DNA from: Candidatus Roseilinea sp.
Lineage (GTDB): Bacteria > Chloroflexota > Anaerolineae > J036 > Brachytrichaceae
Assembly (NCBI GenBank): GCA_026003755.1
Contig: BPHV01000002.1
Span: forward strand, 124,001 to 188,000
Length of the DNA stretch: 64,000 bases
Reading direction: 5' to 3'
The notes under the pieces were generated by a model, which had not been told where the DNA came from, made no database searches, and saw only the letters and a program-made list of their open reading frames with translations. Both the position numbers and the translations under genes were made by a program. Shown here piece by piece: positions 9,325 through 16,725 of the stretch (its first letter is position 1; every line of letters starts with the position of its first letter).

Positions 9325-9846
9325 TCAGAGGGCGTTGCCCTCTTCGCGGCTCAGCATCATGCCGTGGTGAGCAATTTCCAAGGATTCGATGGCAACCTGA
9401 AGCGTGTCCGTGCTGAGGTCTGCCCCAGACCAGCGCACGGGGAAAGCGTCAAACACATCCCACTGCTTCACCTTTTTCAGCTCGGCGTTGCCAAGGATGA
9501 TGGAGAGGTTGACGCGCCTCACCTTGCCGTCGTATAGCCCGTTGCAATACCAGTCCCATAGATCGCGCGAGTAGCTGATGCCTTGGCGCAGGGTGATGTT
9601 TGACCACTTGGTGCGCCCGGCCAGCTTGTGCACAAAGTCGTTCACCCCGCCTTCCGCGACTTCCTTCAGTTCGCGCTCCATGCTTAATCCGGTGCACTCC
9701 AGGAATTCGGCGGAGAGGATGCCGGCGATCTCCAGATAAAAGCGAAACGCCTGACCTGCGCTGCGCGCGCCACCCAGCAGCGCTTGCGTCTGGCGTGCCT
9801 CGATCAGGTCTTGTTGAGTGAGCGGCGCTTGAAAGGCTGTGCTCAT
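9325..9846 (-). CDS. Second CIS tube protein (T4 gp19-like family)
   Basis: A 173-aa member of the phage tail tube family. It shows the ordered pattern FRFYLEIAGILSAEFLECTG, VNDFVHKLAGRTKWSNITL, LWDWYCNG and WDVFDAFPVRWSGADL, and ends with the usual strand IESLEIAHHGM. PVC/Afp systems carry a main tube protein and a second paralogue near the spike (Pvc5). This one, longer by an N-terminal 30 residues than the paralogue at 10599-11057, fits the second role. It starts 2 nt before the end of the preceding small gene region and is tightly packed in the operon. Confidence 0.88.
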   Translation of the reverse strand: MSTAFQAPLTQQDLIEARQTQALLGGARSAGQAFRFYLEIAGILSAEFLECTGLSMERELKEVAEGGVNDFVHKLAGRTKWSNITLRQGISYSRDLWDWYCNGLYDGKVRRVNLSIILGNAELKKVKQWDVFDAFPVRWSGADLSTDTLQVAIESLEIAHHGMMLSREEGNAL

Positions 9847-9847
9847 G

Positions 9848-10039
9848 TCACCTCAACTTTTGAACACCCAGGCGCTCTCGTTCAATGCGCGATTCGCGCT
9901 TGAGCAAGTCATAGATGCAGCGCGCCAGGGCCTCCAAGTCAATGGCATCTGTCGAGCGAATCACTGAAGGGGCGTCGAGGGATGCGCCTGTCGTCGGCAC
10001 TTCCTTCGATGCCGTGGGTTGATCGCGGTCCATGGTCAT
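9848..10039 (-). CDS. Small CIS operon protein with conserved C-terminal helix
   Basis: A 63-aa protein with a polar, disordered first half and a helical second half, DLEALARCIYDLLKRES followed by RIERERLG. The helix resembles the last 30 residues of the 819-aa protein encoded two genes downstream, so the motif may be a shared docking tag. Its ATG (10039-10037) overlaps the TGA of the -1 frame segment upstream as ATGA, which suggests translational coupling to ribosomes that have shifted frame. Function unknown. The position matches the small variable genes between tube-type genes in other CIS clusters. Confidence 0.65.
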   Translation of the reverse strand: MTMDRDQPTASKEVPTTGASLDAPSVIRSTDAIDLEALARCIYDLLKRESRIERERLGVQKLR

Positions 10040-10200
10040 TCCCCTGCTTGATTGAGCCTGCGATTAATGCCGGCCAGTTGCTCCACCCATTGCCGTCGTT
10101 CGGCATGTTCCAGGTTGAGGATGTCGTCGAGCGGCCAGTGAAAGTAGTAAGCCAGGTAGGCTACCTCCTCTTGCAGGCGATCAGAGGGGTAGCCTAAGCT
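10036..10200 (-). CDS. -1 frame extension of the chaperone gene (DUF6760-like segment)
   Basis: A 54-codon segment in the -1 frame relative to the chaperone-like gene at 10194-10562. It reads SLGYPSDRLQEEVAYLAYYF, then HWPLDDILNLEHAERRQWVE, and ends INRRLNQAGE. From memory this resembles the small DUF6760 proteins that follow the tube in many CIS clusters. The frame opens after a TGA at 10227-10225 and contains no ATG, GTG or TTG before the conserved part; the first GTG is only 16 codons from the end. It should therefore be made by -1 frameshifting at 10200-10206, giving a 175-aa fusion with the upstream product. A rare CTG start is the alternative. Confidence 0.68.
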   Translation of the reverse strand, partial: SLGYPSDRLQEEVAYLAYYFHWPLDDILNLEHAERRQWVEQLAGINRRLNQAGE

Positions 10201-10226
10201 CCCCCCAACTCGGCCAAGTCCACCTC
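10157..10226 (-). promoter_or_regulatory. Predicted programmed -1 ribosomal frameshift signal
   Basis: Read on the minus strand, three parts are in order. A Shine-Dalgarno-like GAGGTG (10226-10221) lies 14 nt upstream of the slippery heptamer G GGG GGA (10206-10200), which is in the correct zero-frame phase. Three nt later, starting at the zero-frame TAG stop, a hairpin begins. Its left arm is 10196-10184 and its right arm 10170-10157, 13 base pairs with one bulged A at 10166 and a 13-nt loop. These are the three known stimulators of bacterial -1 frameshifting. The 3-nt spacer is shorter than the usual 5-9 nt unless the first pairs melt. Confidence 0.72.
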
Positions 10227-10562
10227 AAATCGAGCGTTGCACTCCGGGCAGGTTAGGCTGATCAGGCTCTTGCCGGTCTCGTTGATCTGGCGATACAACG
10301 CCTGCAAGTAAGCCAGGTCGGCGGCGTAGAGATTCTCGATGATGCCGGTGGTGACGGTGGGCAACGTGCCCAGTCGGACGATCACGCGCGAGAGCAGGAC
10401 GATGGCCAGGTAGGCCTGATTGGCCCGCACGCGCAGATCGCGCAACGGGGCAATTTCGTCCATCGCTGTCGCCAGGCGCATCACACCTTCTTTGTGCACA
10501 TTCCCGTCCTGATCAACGTAGCCAACCGGCAGCGTGAATGGGAACTCCGTTTGCGGTCTCAT
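10194..10562 (-). CDS. CIS tail-assembly-chaperone-like protein
   Basis: A 122-aa protein placed directly after the tube gene. It shows the pattern of phage tail assembly chaperones of the E/gp41/gp14 type: FTLPVGYVDQDGNVHKEG at the start, then LRVRANQAYLAIVLLSRVI, RLGTLPTVTTGIIENLYAAD and TCPECNARFEVDL at the end. In P2, lambda and Mu the gene at this position makes a short product and a -1 frameshifted longer one. Here the last codons contain G GGG GGA followed by a hairpin, and the -1 frame continues into a conserved-looking segment. The protein would guide tube or tape assembly and not be part of the mature particle. Family assignment is from pattern memory. Confidence 0.75.
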   Translation of the reverse strand: MRPQTEFPFTLPVGYVDQDGNVHKEGVMRLATAMDEIAPLRDLRVRANQAYLAIVLLSRVIVRLGTLPTVTTGIIENLYAADLAYLQALYRQINETGKSLISLTCPECNARFEVDLAELGGA

Positions 10563-10598
10563 GGCCGAAGATGGGGGGATGGATCAAGCGAGTTAGGG

Positions 10599-11057
10599 CT
10601 AGACTTTGACGCGCTTCATCCCCTCGTGGGTGAGCACCAGTTCCTCGATGCCAAAGTCGTTGCTGTCGGCCTTGAAGTCCGGCCCGGTGACCTTAATCGG
10701 CCAAGCGTTGATGAAGTCCCACTGCGCCGCCGGCTCGTAATTGCGATCAAACATGATGATCGAGCAGTTTTGCCGCGCTTCCTTCATCTTGCCGTTGATC
10801 ACCAGATCGCGCCACTCCCAGATGTCAAGGGTGTCGGTGATGCCGCGCTTCAAGGTGACATCCCCCCACTTCAGCCGCCCAGGGATTTTCTGCACCAGCT
10901 CGCGGCCGTTTTCGTCAATGACCTTGTGCTCGATTACTTCGTGTTCCGAGCCGATGCCGCTGCACTCGGAGAAGTAACCGGTGATCTTGCCCCCGATGTC
11001 CAGGGCGAATTGAAACCCCACCAGGGGATCGCTTGAGCGTCCGGATTTCTGGGCCAT
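10599..11057 (-). CDS. Main CIS inner tube protein
   Basis: A 152-aa tail tube protein (T4 gp19-like, Pvc1/Afp1 type). Diagnostic stretches are VGFQFALDIGGKITGYFSEC, QKIPGRLKWGDVTLKRG, IWEWRDLVINGK and WDFINAWPIKVTGPDF, ending EELVLTHEGMKRVKV. It would polymerise as hexameric rings into the tube propelled by the sheath. AGGAGG seven to eight bases before the ATG is the strongest ribosome site in the operon, fitting a protein needed in many copies. It follows the sheath gene as in most CIS clusters. Confidence 0.92.
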   Translation of the reverse strand: MAQKSGRSSDPLVGFQFALDIGGKITGYFSECSGIGSEHEVIEHKVIDENGRELVQKIPGRLKWGDVTLKRGITDTLDIWEWRDLVINGKMKEARQNCSIIMFDRNYEPAAQWDFINAWPIKVTGPDFKADSNDFGIEELVLTHEGMKRVKV

Positions 11058-11111
11058 TTTTCAAACCTCCTGAAAGATGTATTTTTTGCGATAAGGATTG
11101 TTGCGGAAGAT

Positions 11112-11128
11112 GCCTCGCTGTGCGAGGC
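11112..11128 (-). terminator. Hairpin directly after the sheath gene (attenuator or mRNA stabiliser)
   Basis: GCCTCGC (11112-11118) and GCGAGGC (11122-11128) form a perfect 7-bp stem with a 3-nt loop, five bases after the sheath stop codon. On the minus strand no U-run follows, so it is unlikely to be a full terminator. It may protect the 3' end of sheath mRNA or set the sheath to tube ratio. Confidence 0.45.
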
Positions 11129-11132
11129 TCTT

Positions 11133-12806
11133 TTAAGCTTCGGCGCCGGGCTGCCACTGGCTGACGCGGAAGATGACGAATTCGGCGGGCTTCACCGGGG
11201 CCATGCCGATCTCGATCACCAACCGCCCCAGGTCGCGCGATTCGGGCGGATTCAATTCGGCGTCACACTTGACGTAGAAGGCCTCAGCGGGCGTGAGGCC
11301 GAACAAGGCGCCATCGCGCCAAACTGTGGTGAGGAAGGCGCTCACATCGCGCCGCACTTTCGCCCACAAACGGGGCTCATTTGGCTCAAAGACCACCCAC
11401 TGCGTGCCGCGTTCGATGGACTTCTCGACGTAGTTGAACAGCCGGCGCACGTTGATGTAGCGCCACGCCGGGTTGCTGGATAGCGTGCGCGCGCCCCACA
11501 CGCGAATGCCCATGCCGGGGAAAGCGCGGATGCAATTCACCCCGTTGGGGTTGAGCACATCCTGCTCGCCCTTGGTGCAGTTGTAGGCTAGGCCGGTGGC
11601 GCCGCGCACCACTTCGTTGGCCGGCGCTTTGTGCACGCCGCGCGTGTTGTCGCTGCGCGCCCAGATGCCGGCGATGTGCCCCGAGGGGGGCACATGGATC
11701 GGCTGGTTGGTCACCGGATCCATGACCTCGATCCACGGGTAGTACATCGCGGCGTAGCTGGAGTCGAAGCCGGTCGCCTCCATGCGCCATGCCTTGACCT
11801 GCTGGGGATTGAGGCCGGGCGGGGTGTCGAGAATCGCCACCCGGTCGCCCATGCGCTCGCAGTGGGCGATGATGGCCGTCTGCACGGCTTTAACCATGTT
11901 CAGGTCGAGCGATTGGCCGGGCAGGGTGGTCATCAGATCGGGCACGACCACCATGGTGATGTCGTCAATGGCCTCCAGCGCCTCGATGCCGGTGCGCTCG
12001 GTCACATCGCCCTGAAAATCCGAGCTGGTGGCTGGGGCGAGTTGGCGCGTGTCAATGCTGAGCGATTGCTGCTGCTCGCGCGGCCATACTTTGGCCAGCG
12101 GCGCAGATTCGTCGGCAATCAACAGATCGATCAGGGTTGGGCGCTTGTTGTTGGCGTAAGACACCGCTACGCGGCGCACACCGTTCTCCTCCACTTCGAC
12201 CAACGTGGCATTGCGGATCACCTCTTCGGTCTTCCAGCCGCCGCCGCGTCGTTCGCGCTCGATGGTCAGGTGAAAGGCAGCCGAGCCATCGCCAAGCGGC
12301 ATACTTGACGCCGGCGCATCGGTCGGTTGTCCCTCCGGCGCAGGGGACTCTTTGGCCGCCCGGCCCCGCTTCTCGACGGGCGGCGCGCCGGTGGTCTCGA
12401 CCTTCACCCGCAAGCGCGCGCCATCGAAGCCGGCCTGGCGGGCTTGCGCGATCAACATCGGTTTGCCTTCATTGTTCAGCAGCGCCGCCTGCGCTTTCGG
12501 GATGGTCTTCACGCTCAGCACGTAGCAACGCGTCCCCCCGTTGCTGAAGTAGCCATATACGGCATGGGGCAGATAGGCTCCGCTGACGAACCCGCCAAAC
12601 TTCTCCACAAACTGCGACCAGTTGGTGATCAGTTGGGGCTTATTCAGCAAATCGCGCGTCACCGTTTCGCCGTTCACGCGCTCCACGGCTTGGGCCTTTT
12701 CGGTGAAGCCAATGAACACAGCCATCGCGGTGCCAACGCCTTCAATCGGTTTGGGGCCGCGGTCAATTTCTTCGACGTATACCCCTGGCGATAGATACTC
12801 TGGCAT
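11133..12806 (-). CDS. CIS contractile sheath protein
   Basis: A 557-aa sheath subunit. The N-terminus MPEYLSPGVYVEEIDRGPKP is the family hallmark, followed by GVGTAMAVFIGFTEKA. The C-terminal third holds GIRVWGARTLS, YINVRRLFNYVEKSIERGT and WVVFEPNEPRLWAKVRRDV, all typical of the conserved sheath core, and the end VKPAEFVIFRVSQW. The middle (about residues 150-260) is a variable surface insertion rich in charged residues. I use the ATG at 12806 because GAGGAG precedes it; a TTG six codons upstream is also in frame. The protein contracts around the tube to drive it through a target membrane. Only one sheath gene is seen here. Confidence 0.93.
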   Translation of the reverse strand: MPEYLSPGVYVEEIDRGPKPIEGVGTAMAVFIGFTEKAQAVERVNGETVTRDLLNKPQLITNWSQFVEKFGGFVSGAYLPHAVYGYFSNGGTRCYVLSVKTIPKAQAALLNNEGKPMLIAQARQAGFDGARLRVKVETTGAPPVEKRGRAAKESPAPEGQPTDAPASSMPLGDGSAAFHLTIERERRGGGWKTEEVIRNATLVEVEENGVRRVAVSYANNKRPTLIDLLIADESAPLAKVWPREQQQSLSIDTRQLAPATSSDFQGDVTERTGIEALEAIDDITMVVVPDLMTTLPGQSLDLNMVKAVQTAIIAHCERMGDRVAILDTPPGLNPQQVKAWRMEATGFDSSYAAMYYPWIEVMDPVTNQPIHVPPSGHIAGIWARSDNTRGVHKAPANEVVRGATGLAYNCTKGEQDVLNPNGVNCIRAFPGMGIRVWGARTLSSNPAWRYINVRRLFNYVEKSIERGTQWVVFEPNEPRLWAKVRRDVSAFLTTVWRDGALFGLTPAEAFYVKCDAELNPPESRDLGRLVIEIGMAPVKPAEFVIFRVSQWQPGAEA

Positions 12807-12893
12807 GCTTTGCTCCTCTAGCAATAAGTCTGCTACCTGAAGATGGGGGCTTCAATCACGGAACAGGTCTGCACCGCAAACGTTGTTCACGCT

Positions 12894-12971
12894 ATGCCCA
12901 GTCACTCACCGGACATTGGCAAAAGGCGGCTCCTGCGCTTTGTGCGGATTTGCCAATGCCCAGTCACTCAC
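12894..12971. repeat. Inverted repeat nested between two 16-bp direct repeats
   Basis: Two copies of ATGCCCAGTCACTCAC occur at 12894-12909 and 12956-12971. Between them lies an inverted repeat, CATTGGCAAA (12914-12923) and TTTGCCAATG (12949-12958). The structure lies between the DUF4255 gene and the sheath gene and overlaps the last bases of the former. It could be a regulatory hairpin tuning sheath expression or the footprint of a small excised element. Confidence 0.6.
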
Positions 12972-13810
12972 ACAAGGATGTCGTAACTTTCTGATGGGAT
13001 CACAAGTGTCTGGCGCACGGGCTTACGCCCTTCGGCGGTGACCTCCACCGTATGCCGGCCACGCGGCAATAGGCCGATAACATACTGACCTCCTTCTTGC
13101 ACGGGCACCTCCAGTGCCCGCTCAACCAAGCGCATGCGCGCACGCTTGAGCTGCTGACCAGAGCGTGTGCGCAACAAACCGGAAATCCACACAAAGCGTC
13201 CTTCGCCGTCTGGTGTGCTGAGCGTTTGATCTGGCGGGCGGGCACTCTGCCCAAAGCGCACCTCCGCCGAGCGCACCGGCGGCGTAGTCACGGGCGCGTA
13301 AGGATTCAACGCCACGGTGAGCAAGCAGCCGACCGCGGGGCGAGCTTCGTTATCCAGCACGCTCCACAAATCGGTGGGCTTCTCCATCATGATGGATTGG
13401 GCGACGCTCAGGGGGATGGGAGCAGGCTGATCGCGCAAGCCCTCTGACAACACGCCATCGGGCAACGTGCCATGGCGCGCCAACGCCATCACCGTCCGCG
13501 CTAGCAACCGATGCTCGTCTTCGGGATCGGCGGCCCAGGCGGTGATCATGTAATGTAAGTCCAGGCGGAGGGGTTTGCGGCGCTGCACCACCACGCCGTT
13601 CTCGCTACGCTCGATGTCGAACGCCGGCGTGGGCTGACGCAGTTTGTTGTTTTCGCGGATGTCAAAGAGGAACAGGTTGAGGGTAGGCCGGCTCAGACGC
13701 GCAGACCATTCGCGCTTCGGCTGGTCAAAGGTGACGTCAACTTCTCCCTGCCGAATTGGCAGCTCTTGGATCAAGAGCTGGCGGAGCGCTTCGTCTATTT
13801 CGTCTATCAT
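12968..13810 (-). CDS. DUF4255 family tail-terminator-like CIS protein (Pvc16 type)
   Basis: A 280-aa protein beginning MIDEIDEALRQLLIQE, with LNLFLFDIRENN near residue 60, HYMITAWAADPEDEHRLL near 100 and GAL-type Ig-like strands at the C-terminus. This is the DUF4255 family, which caps the sheath and tube end in CIS particles (Pvc16/Afp16). It is the first gene of the operon, with a leader of about 140 nt from the promoter at 13957-13984. The ATG at 13810 is chosen because family members begin here; an upstream in-frame ATG at 13867 would add 19 atypical residues. A carboxypeptidase-regulatory-like fold (about residues 200-280) may be an added surface domain. Confidence 0.85.
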   Translation of the reverse strand: MIDEIDEALRQLLIQELPIRQGEVDVTFDQPKREWSARLSRPTLNLFLFDIRENNKLRQPTPAFDIERSENGVVVQRRKPLRLDLHYMITAWAADPEDEHRLLARTVMALARHGTLPDGVLSEGLRDQPAPIPLSVAQSIMMEKPTDLWSVLDNEARPAVGCLLTVALNPYAPVTTPPVRSAEVRFGQSARPPDQTLSTPDGEGRFVWISGLLRTRSGQQLKRARMRLVERALEVPVQEGGQYVIGLLPRGRHTVEVTAEGRKPVRQTLVIPSESYDILV

Positions 13811-13956
13811 TTCGGTTGTCTCCCAGCTTGGGTAACAGGTCCACACTCCAGCGCATAAAAACCTCACCTGACAAGACGCCCTCCCCTCCCGCAGCTAGGA
13901 AACAACCCACCAACAATCCGCTTTCTTGGAAGCGAGTAGGCAAGGACGTTGAGGAG

Positions 13957-13984
13957 ATTGTAGCAGCACCTCCACAAATGTCAA
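13957..13984 (-). promoter_or_regulatory. Strong sigma70-type promoter of the CIS operon
   Basis: On the minus strand TTGACA (13984-13979) and TACAAT (13962-13957) are separated by 16 bp, close to the consensus spacing. Transcription would start near 13950 and run through a leader of about 140 nt before the DUF4255 ATG. No obvious operator was seen around it. Confidence 0.72.
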
Positions 13985-14051
13985 CGTCTCTTTCGGTCTT
14001 TCGACGTGGGCGAGTTTGAACAAACGCCTCCCTGACCGGCACAAGCGGCAC

Positions 14052-14477
14052 CTAGGCCGGTTGCACGAACACCCCCATCGCCCGCTCCGGTTCCGCCACG
14101 CGCTTGACCCTGCGCATCCCCACCTGGCGCCGCCGAATCCGCCCAATCATTCCGCTCAACACGATTGTTCGTCGCCGGCGCCCCCGCGCTGCCAGCGCCC
14201 CAACCAGCCGACGATGCGCTCATCCACACCATACAACGCTTTGCCCCCCATCGGGCGCGCGCGCCTGCACCCTCGCCCAGACTTGCTGCGCCGGCGCCAC
14301 GCCGGACTCGTCGAGCTTCCCTTCCAGCGCCGCCCGCGCCCGCCTCACCGGCTGCAAGATGTGAAAGGCACGCACCTGATGCTTTACCCCAAGCGTATCC
14401 GTGACGCTCCGAAACACACACTCATCACTCGCCAACGACGCGCCGTAACCGTGCGCGGAGTCATTCACGGGCAGCAA
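14052..14477 (-). pseudogene. Degenerate transposase remnant
   Basis: Pieces of a DDE-type transposase are spread over several frames. One segment (14477-14220) reads LASDECVFRSVTDTLGVKHQ then VRAFHILQPVRRAR. A later piece reads TNNRVER and, after a frame change, MIGRIRRRQVGMRRVKR and a stop at 14052. The HQ..AFH and TNN.VE......G.IRRR patterns are typical of IS transposase core and C-terminus. No intact ends were found. It lies between the CIS promoter and the S9 peptidase gene and marks past insertion here. IS family not assigned. Confidence 0.55.
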
Positions 14478-14598
14478 TGCCGGGCGCCGGCTGAGTCACA
14501 GCACCACCAAGATCGAATAGGCATATCCCACTGCGACGACCTGTGGCATGATTCAGGACACCAGAGCGACACGCCGCCAGGATGGTCGAGTGCCGATC

Positions 14599-16725
14599 AT
14601 GAAAATCATCACCCCCGAGAGCCTATACGACATCATCCTACTCGACGACGCGCGCGTTTCCCCCGACGGCGCCTACGTCGCCTTTGTGCGCACGAGCGTA
14701 GATCGCAGCGGCAACACATACAACCGCACGATCTGGATCAAAGACCTGACCGACCGGCGCGCGCCGGCGCGCCCGCTCACCGCCAGCGTCAAAGATGGAT
14801 CGCCGCGCTGGTCGCCGGATGGGCGCTATCTCGCTTTTATCTCGACGCGCGACGAGAAGCCGCAGGTGTTCATACTGCCCATGCGCGAGCCTGGCGAAGC
14901 GCGCAGCATCACCGCACACCCCAACGGCGTCGAAGCGTTCGAGTGGGCTCCCGATGGTCGGCGCATCGCCTTTACTGCGCGCATGCGCGCCGATGAGTGT
15001 GCGCAGGAAGACGACAAGGCCGCCAAAGACGAAGGGCGCAAGATGGAAGACGGGGGTCAGGAGACCGTCACCTTCAAAGACGCCTGGGAGCTGAAGCGCG
15101 AGAAAGAGCAAAAGCAACACGAAGAGGAGATGCGGCTCGACCCGCGCGTCATCTCCCGCGTGCCCTATCGCACCGGCACGACGTTCATTGAAGATCGCTA
15201 CGCGCACATCTACGTGGTGGACGTGCCGGCGTCCCTCGCCGAATTCAAAGTGGGCCGGGCCTTTCGACTGACGCCGAATGACAGCGCAGCCAACTTCGCC
15301 CCACCGGTTTGGTCGGCCGACGGCAAGACGATCTACAGCGCCTACACCCGCGACCCGGATTCGGGCGAAATGTTCCGTTACGCCGACCTGGTTCGCTTTG
15401 ACGCCGGCAACACGAACCCGCACCAACGCGGCTTCGAGCGCATCCCGCTGACCGGTTACACGTGCTATACGCCGACGCCATCGCCGGACGGCCGATGGCT
15501 GGCCTTCGACCGCTCGTTTGAAGATCCGGCGGCCTACCAGCCGGCGACGCTGGCGATCGTGCCACTGCAGCCCGACGGCGCGGCCGATATGGATCACCTG
15601 ATTGACCTAACCGACGCGCTCGACCGCAGCCTGGTCGCGTTCGCCTGGAGTCCGGACAGTCGCTTCCTCTACTTCACGCTCAGCAAGGACGGTGCGATCA
15701 ACCTGTGGCGGGCACGCATTCCGCGCAACCCGCGCGCCCGGCGCATCGAGATTCAGCAAGTCACCCAAGCCATCCAAGAGATCAACGGCTTCAGCGCGAT
15801 GGCCGATGCGCGCGTGGTCTTCATCGCCAGCACTCCGGGCGATCCGAGCGCGCTCTACGAACTCGATCCGCGCGGACGCATCCGGCCGTTGTATCGGCCC
15901 AACGACAAGTTCCTGGCCGAGCATGGCGTCGGACATGTAGCAACCGTCCGCTATCGCTCAGACGGCCGCACGATCCAAGGGTGGGTGATCACGCCGCCGG
16001 ATTTCGATCCCGGCAAGCAGTATCCGCTGATCGTGCAGATGCACGGCGGGCCGCATGTGATGTGGGGCGCGGCGACGCGCAGCATGTGGCATGAGTTCCA
16101 GGCCATGGCCGCAGCCGGCTACGTGGTGTTCTACTGCAACCCGCGCGGCTCCGACGGCTACGGCAGAGATTTCTGGCACGCCAATCGGGGCGATTGGGGC
16201 GATGGCCCGATGCGTGATGTGCTGCGCGGGGTGGATATCGTGGTCGGTCGCGGCTACATTGACGTTGAGCGGATGTGCCTGACCGGCGGGAGCTATGCCG
16301 GCTATCTGACGGCCTGGATCATCGGTCGAGACCATCGCTTCGCTGCCGCCTGCGCCCAGCGCGGCGTGTACAACTTGGTATCCATGCGCAACACGACGGA
16401 CGTGCCTTTCTTCAACGATCGGGAGATGGGGGGGATCACGCCGTGGGACGATGCGCAGACGCTGTGGGCGCGATCGCCCATCGCGCTGGTGCCCAACATG
16501 CGGACGCCGCTGCTAATCGAGCACAGCGAACTGGACTATCGCGTGCCGATCGAGCAGGCCGAGCAGTTGTTCCAGGCCATGCGCCTACAGCGGAAGGTGG
16601 TTGAGCTGGTGCGTTGGCCGCGCGAGGGGCATGAGCTTTCGCGCAGCGGCGAGCCGAAGCATCGCGTCGAGCGCATCCAACGCATCATTCGATGGTTTAA
16701 TACGCATGCGCGTCGTGAGCAGTGA
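14599..16725 (+). CDS. S9 family (prolyl oligopeptidase/acylaminoacyl-peptidase-like) serine peptidase
   Basis: A 708-aa two-domain hydrolase. The N-terminal beta-propeller (to about residue 430) shows repeated Tyr-Leu-type blades such as SPDGAYVAFVRTS and GSPRWSPDGRYLAFIST. The C-terminal alpha/beta hydrolase domain has the nucleophile motif TGGSYAGYLTAW, a likely Asp in HSELDYRVP and the His in REGHEL. It cleaves short or acylated peptides, probably in the cytoplasm, as no signal peptide is seen. I use ATG 14599 because family similarity begins MKIITPESLYDI; ATG 14548 is an in-frame alternative. A charged segment around 15024-15065 looks like an insertion with 7-bp periodicity. Confidence 0.88.
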   Translation: MKIITPESLYDIILLDDARVSPDGAYVAFVRTSVDRSGNTYNRTIWIKDLTDRRAPARPLTASVKDGSPRWSPDGRYLAFISTRDEKPQVFILPMREPGEARSITAHPNGVEAFEWAPDGRRIAFTARMRADECAQEDDKAAKDEGRKMEDGGQETVTFKDAWELKREKEQKQHEEEMRLDPRVISRVPYRTGTTFIEDRYAHIYVVDVPASLAEFKVGRAFRLTPNDSAANFAPPVWSADGKTIYSAYTRDPDSGEMFRYADLVRFDAGNTNPHQRGFERIPLTGYTCYTPTPSPDGRWLAFDRSFEDPAAYQPATLAIVPLQPDGAADMDHLIDLTDALDRSLVAFAWSPDSRFLYFTLSKDGAINLWRARIPRNPRARRIEIQQVTQAIQEINGFSAMADARVVFIASTPGDPSALYELDPRGRIRPLYRPNDKFLAEHGVGHVATVRYRSDGRTIQGWVITPPDFDPGKQYPLIVQMHGGPHVMWGAATRSMWHEFQAMAAAGYVVFYCNPRGSDGYGRDFWHANRGDWGDGPMRDVLRGVDIVVGRGYIDVERMCLTGGSYAGYLTAWIIGRDHRFAAACAQRGVYNLVSMRNTTDVPFFNDREMGGITPWDDAQTLWARSPIALVPNMRTPLLIEHSELDYRVPIEQAEQLFQAMRLQRKVVELVRWPREGHELSRSGEPKHRVERIQRIIRWFNTHARREQ
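15024..15065 (+). repeat. Candidate period-7 insertion inside the S9 peptidase gene
   Basis: The bases read as successive heptamers CAAAGAC, GAAGGGC, GCAAGAT, GGAAGAC, GGGGGTC, AGGAGAC, 42 bp in total and so in frame (14 codons, residues KDEGRKMEDGGQET). The units resemble those of the array at 51897-51973. The encoded stretch is a charged loop between propeller blades. Weaker than the intergenic arrays. Confidence 0.4.

Noticed and set aside
9848-10200. Separate start codon for the DUF6760-like frame
   Set aside because: The frame is closed by TGA at 10227-10225 and has no ATG, GTG or TTG before the conserved part. Only CTG codons are available, so frameshifting is the simpler reading.
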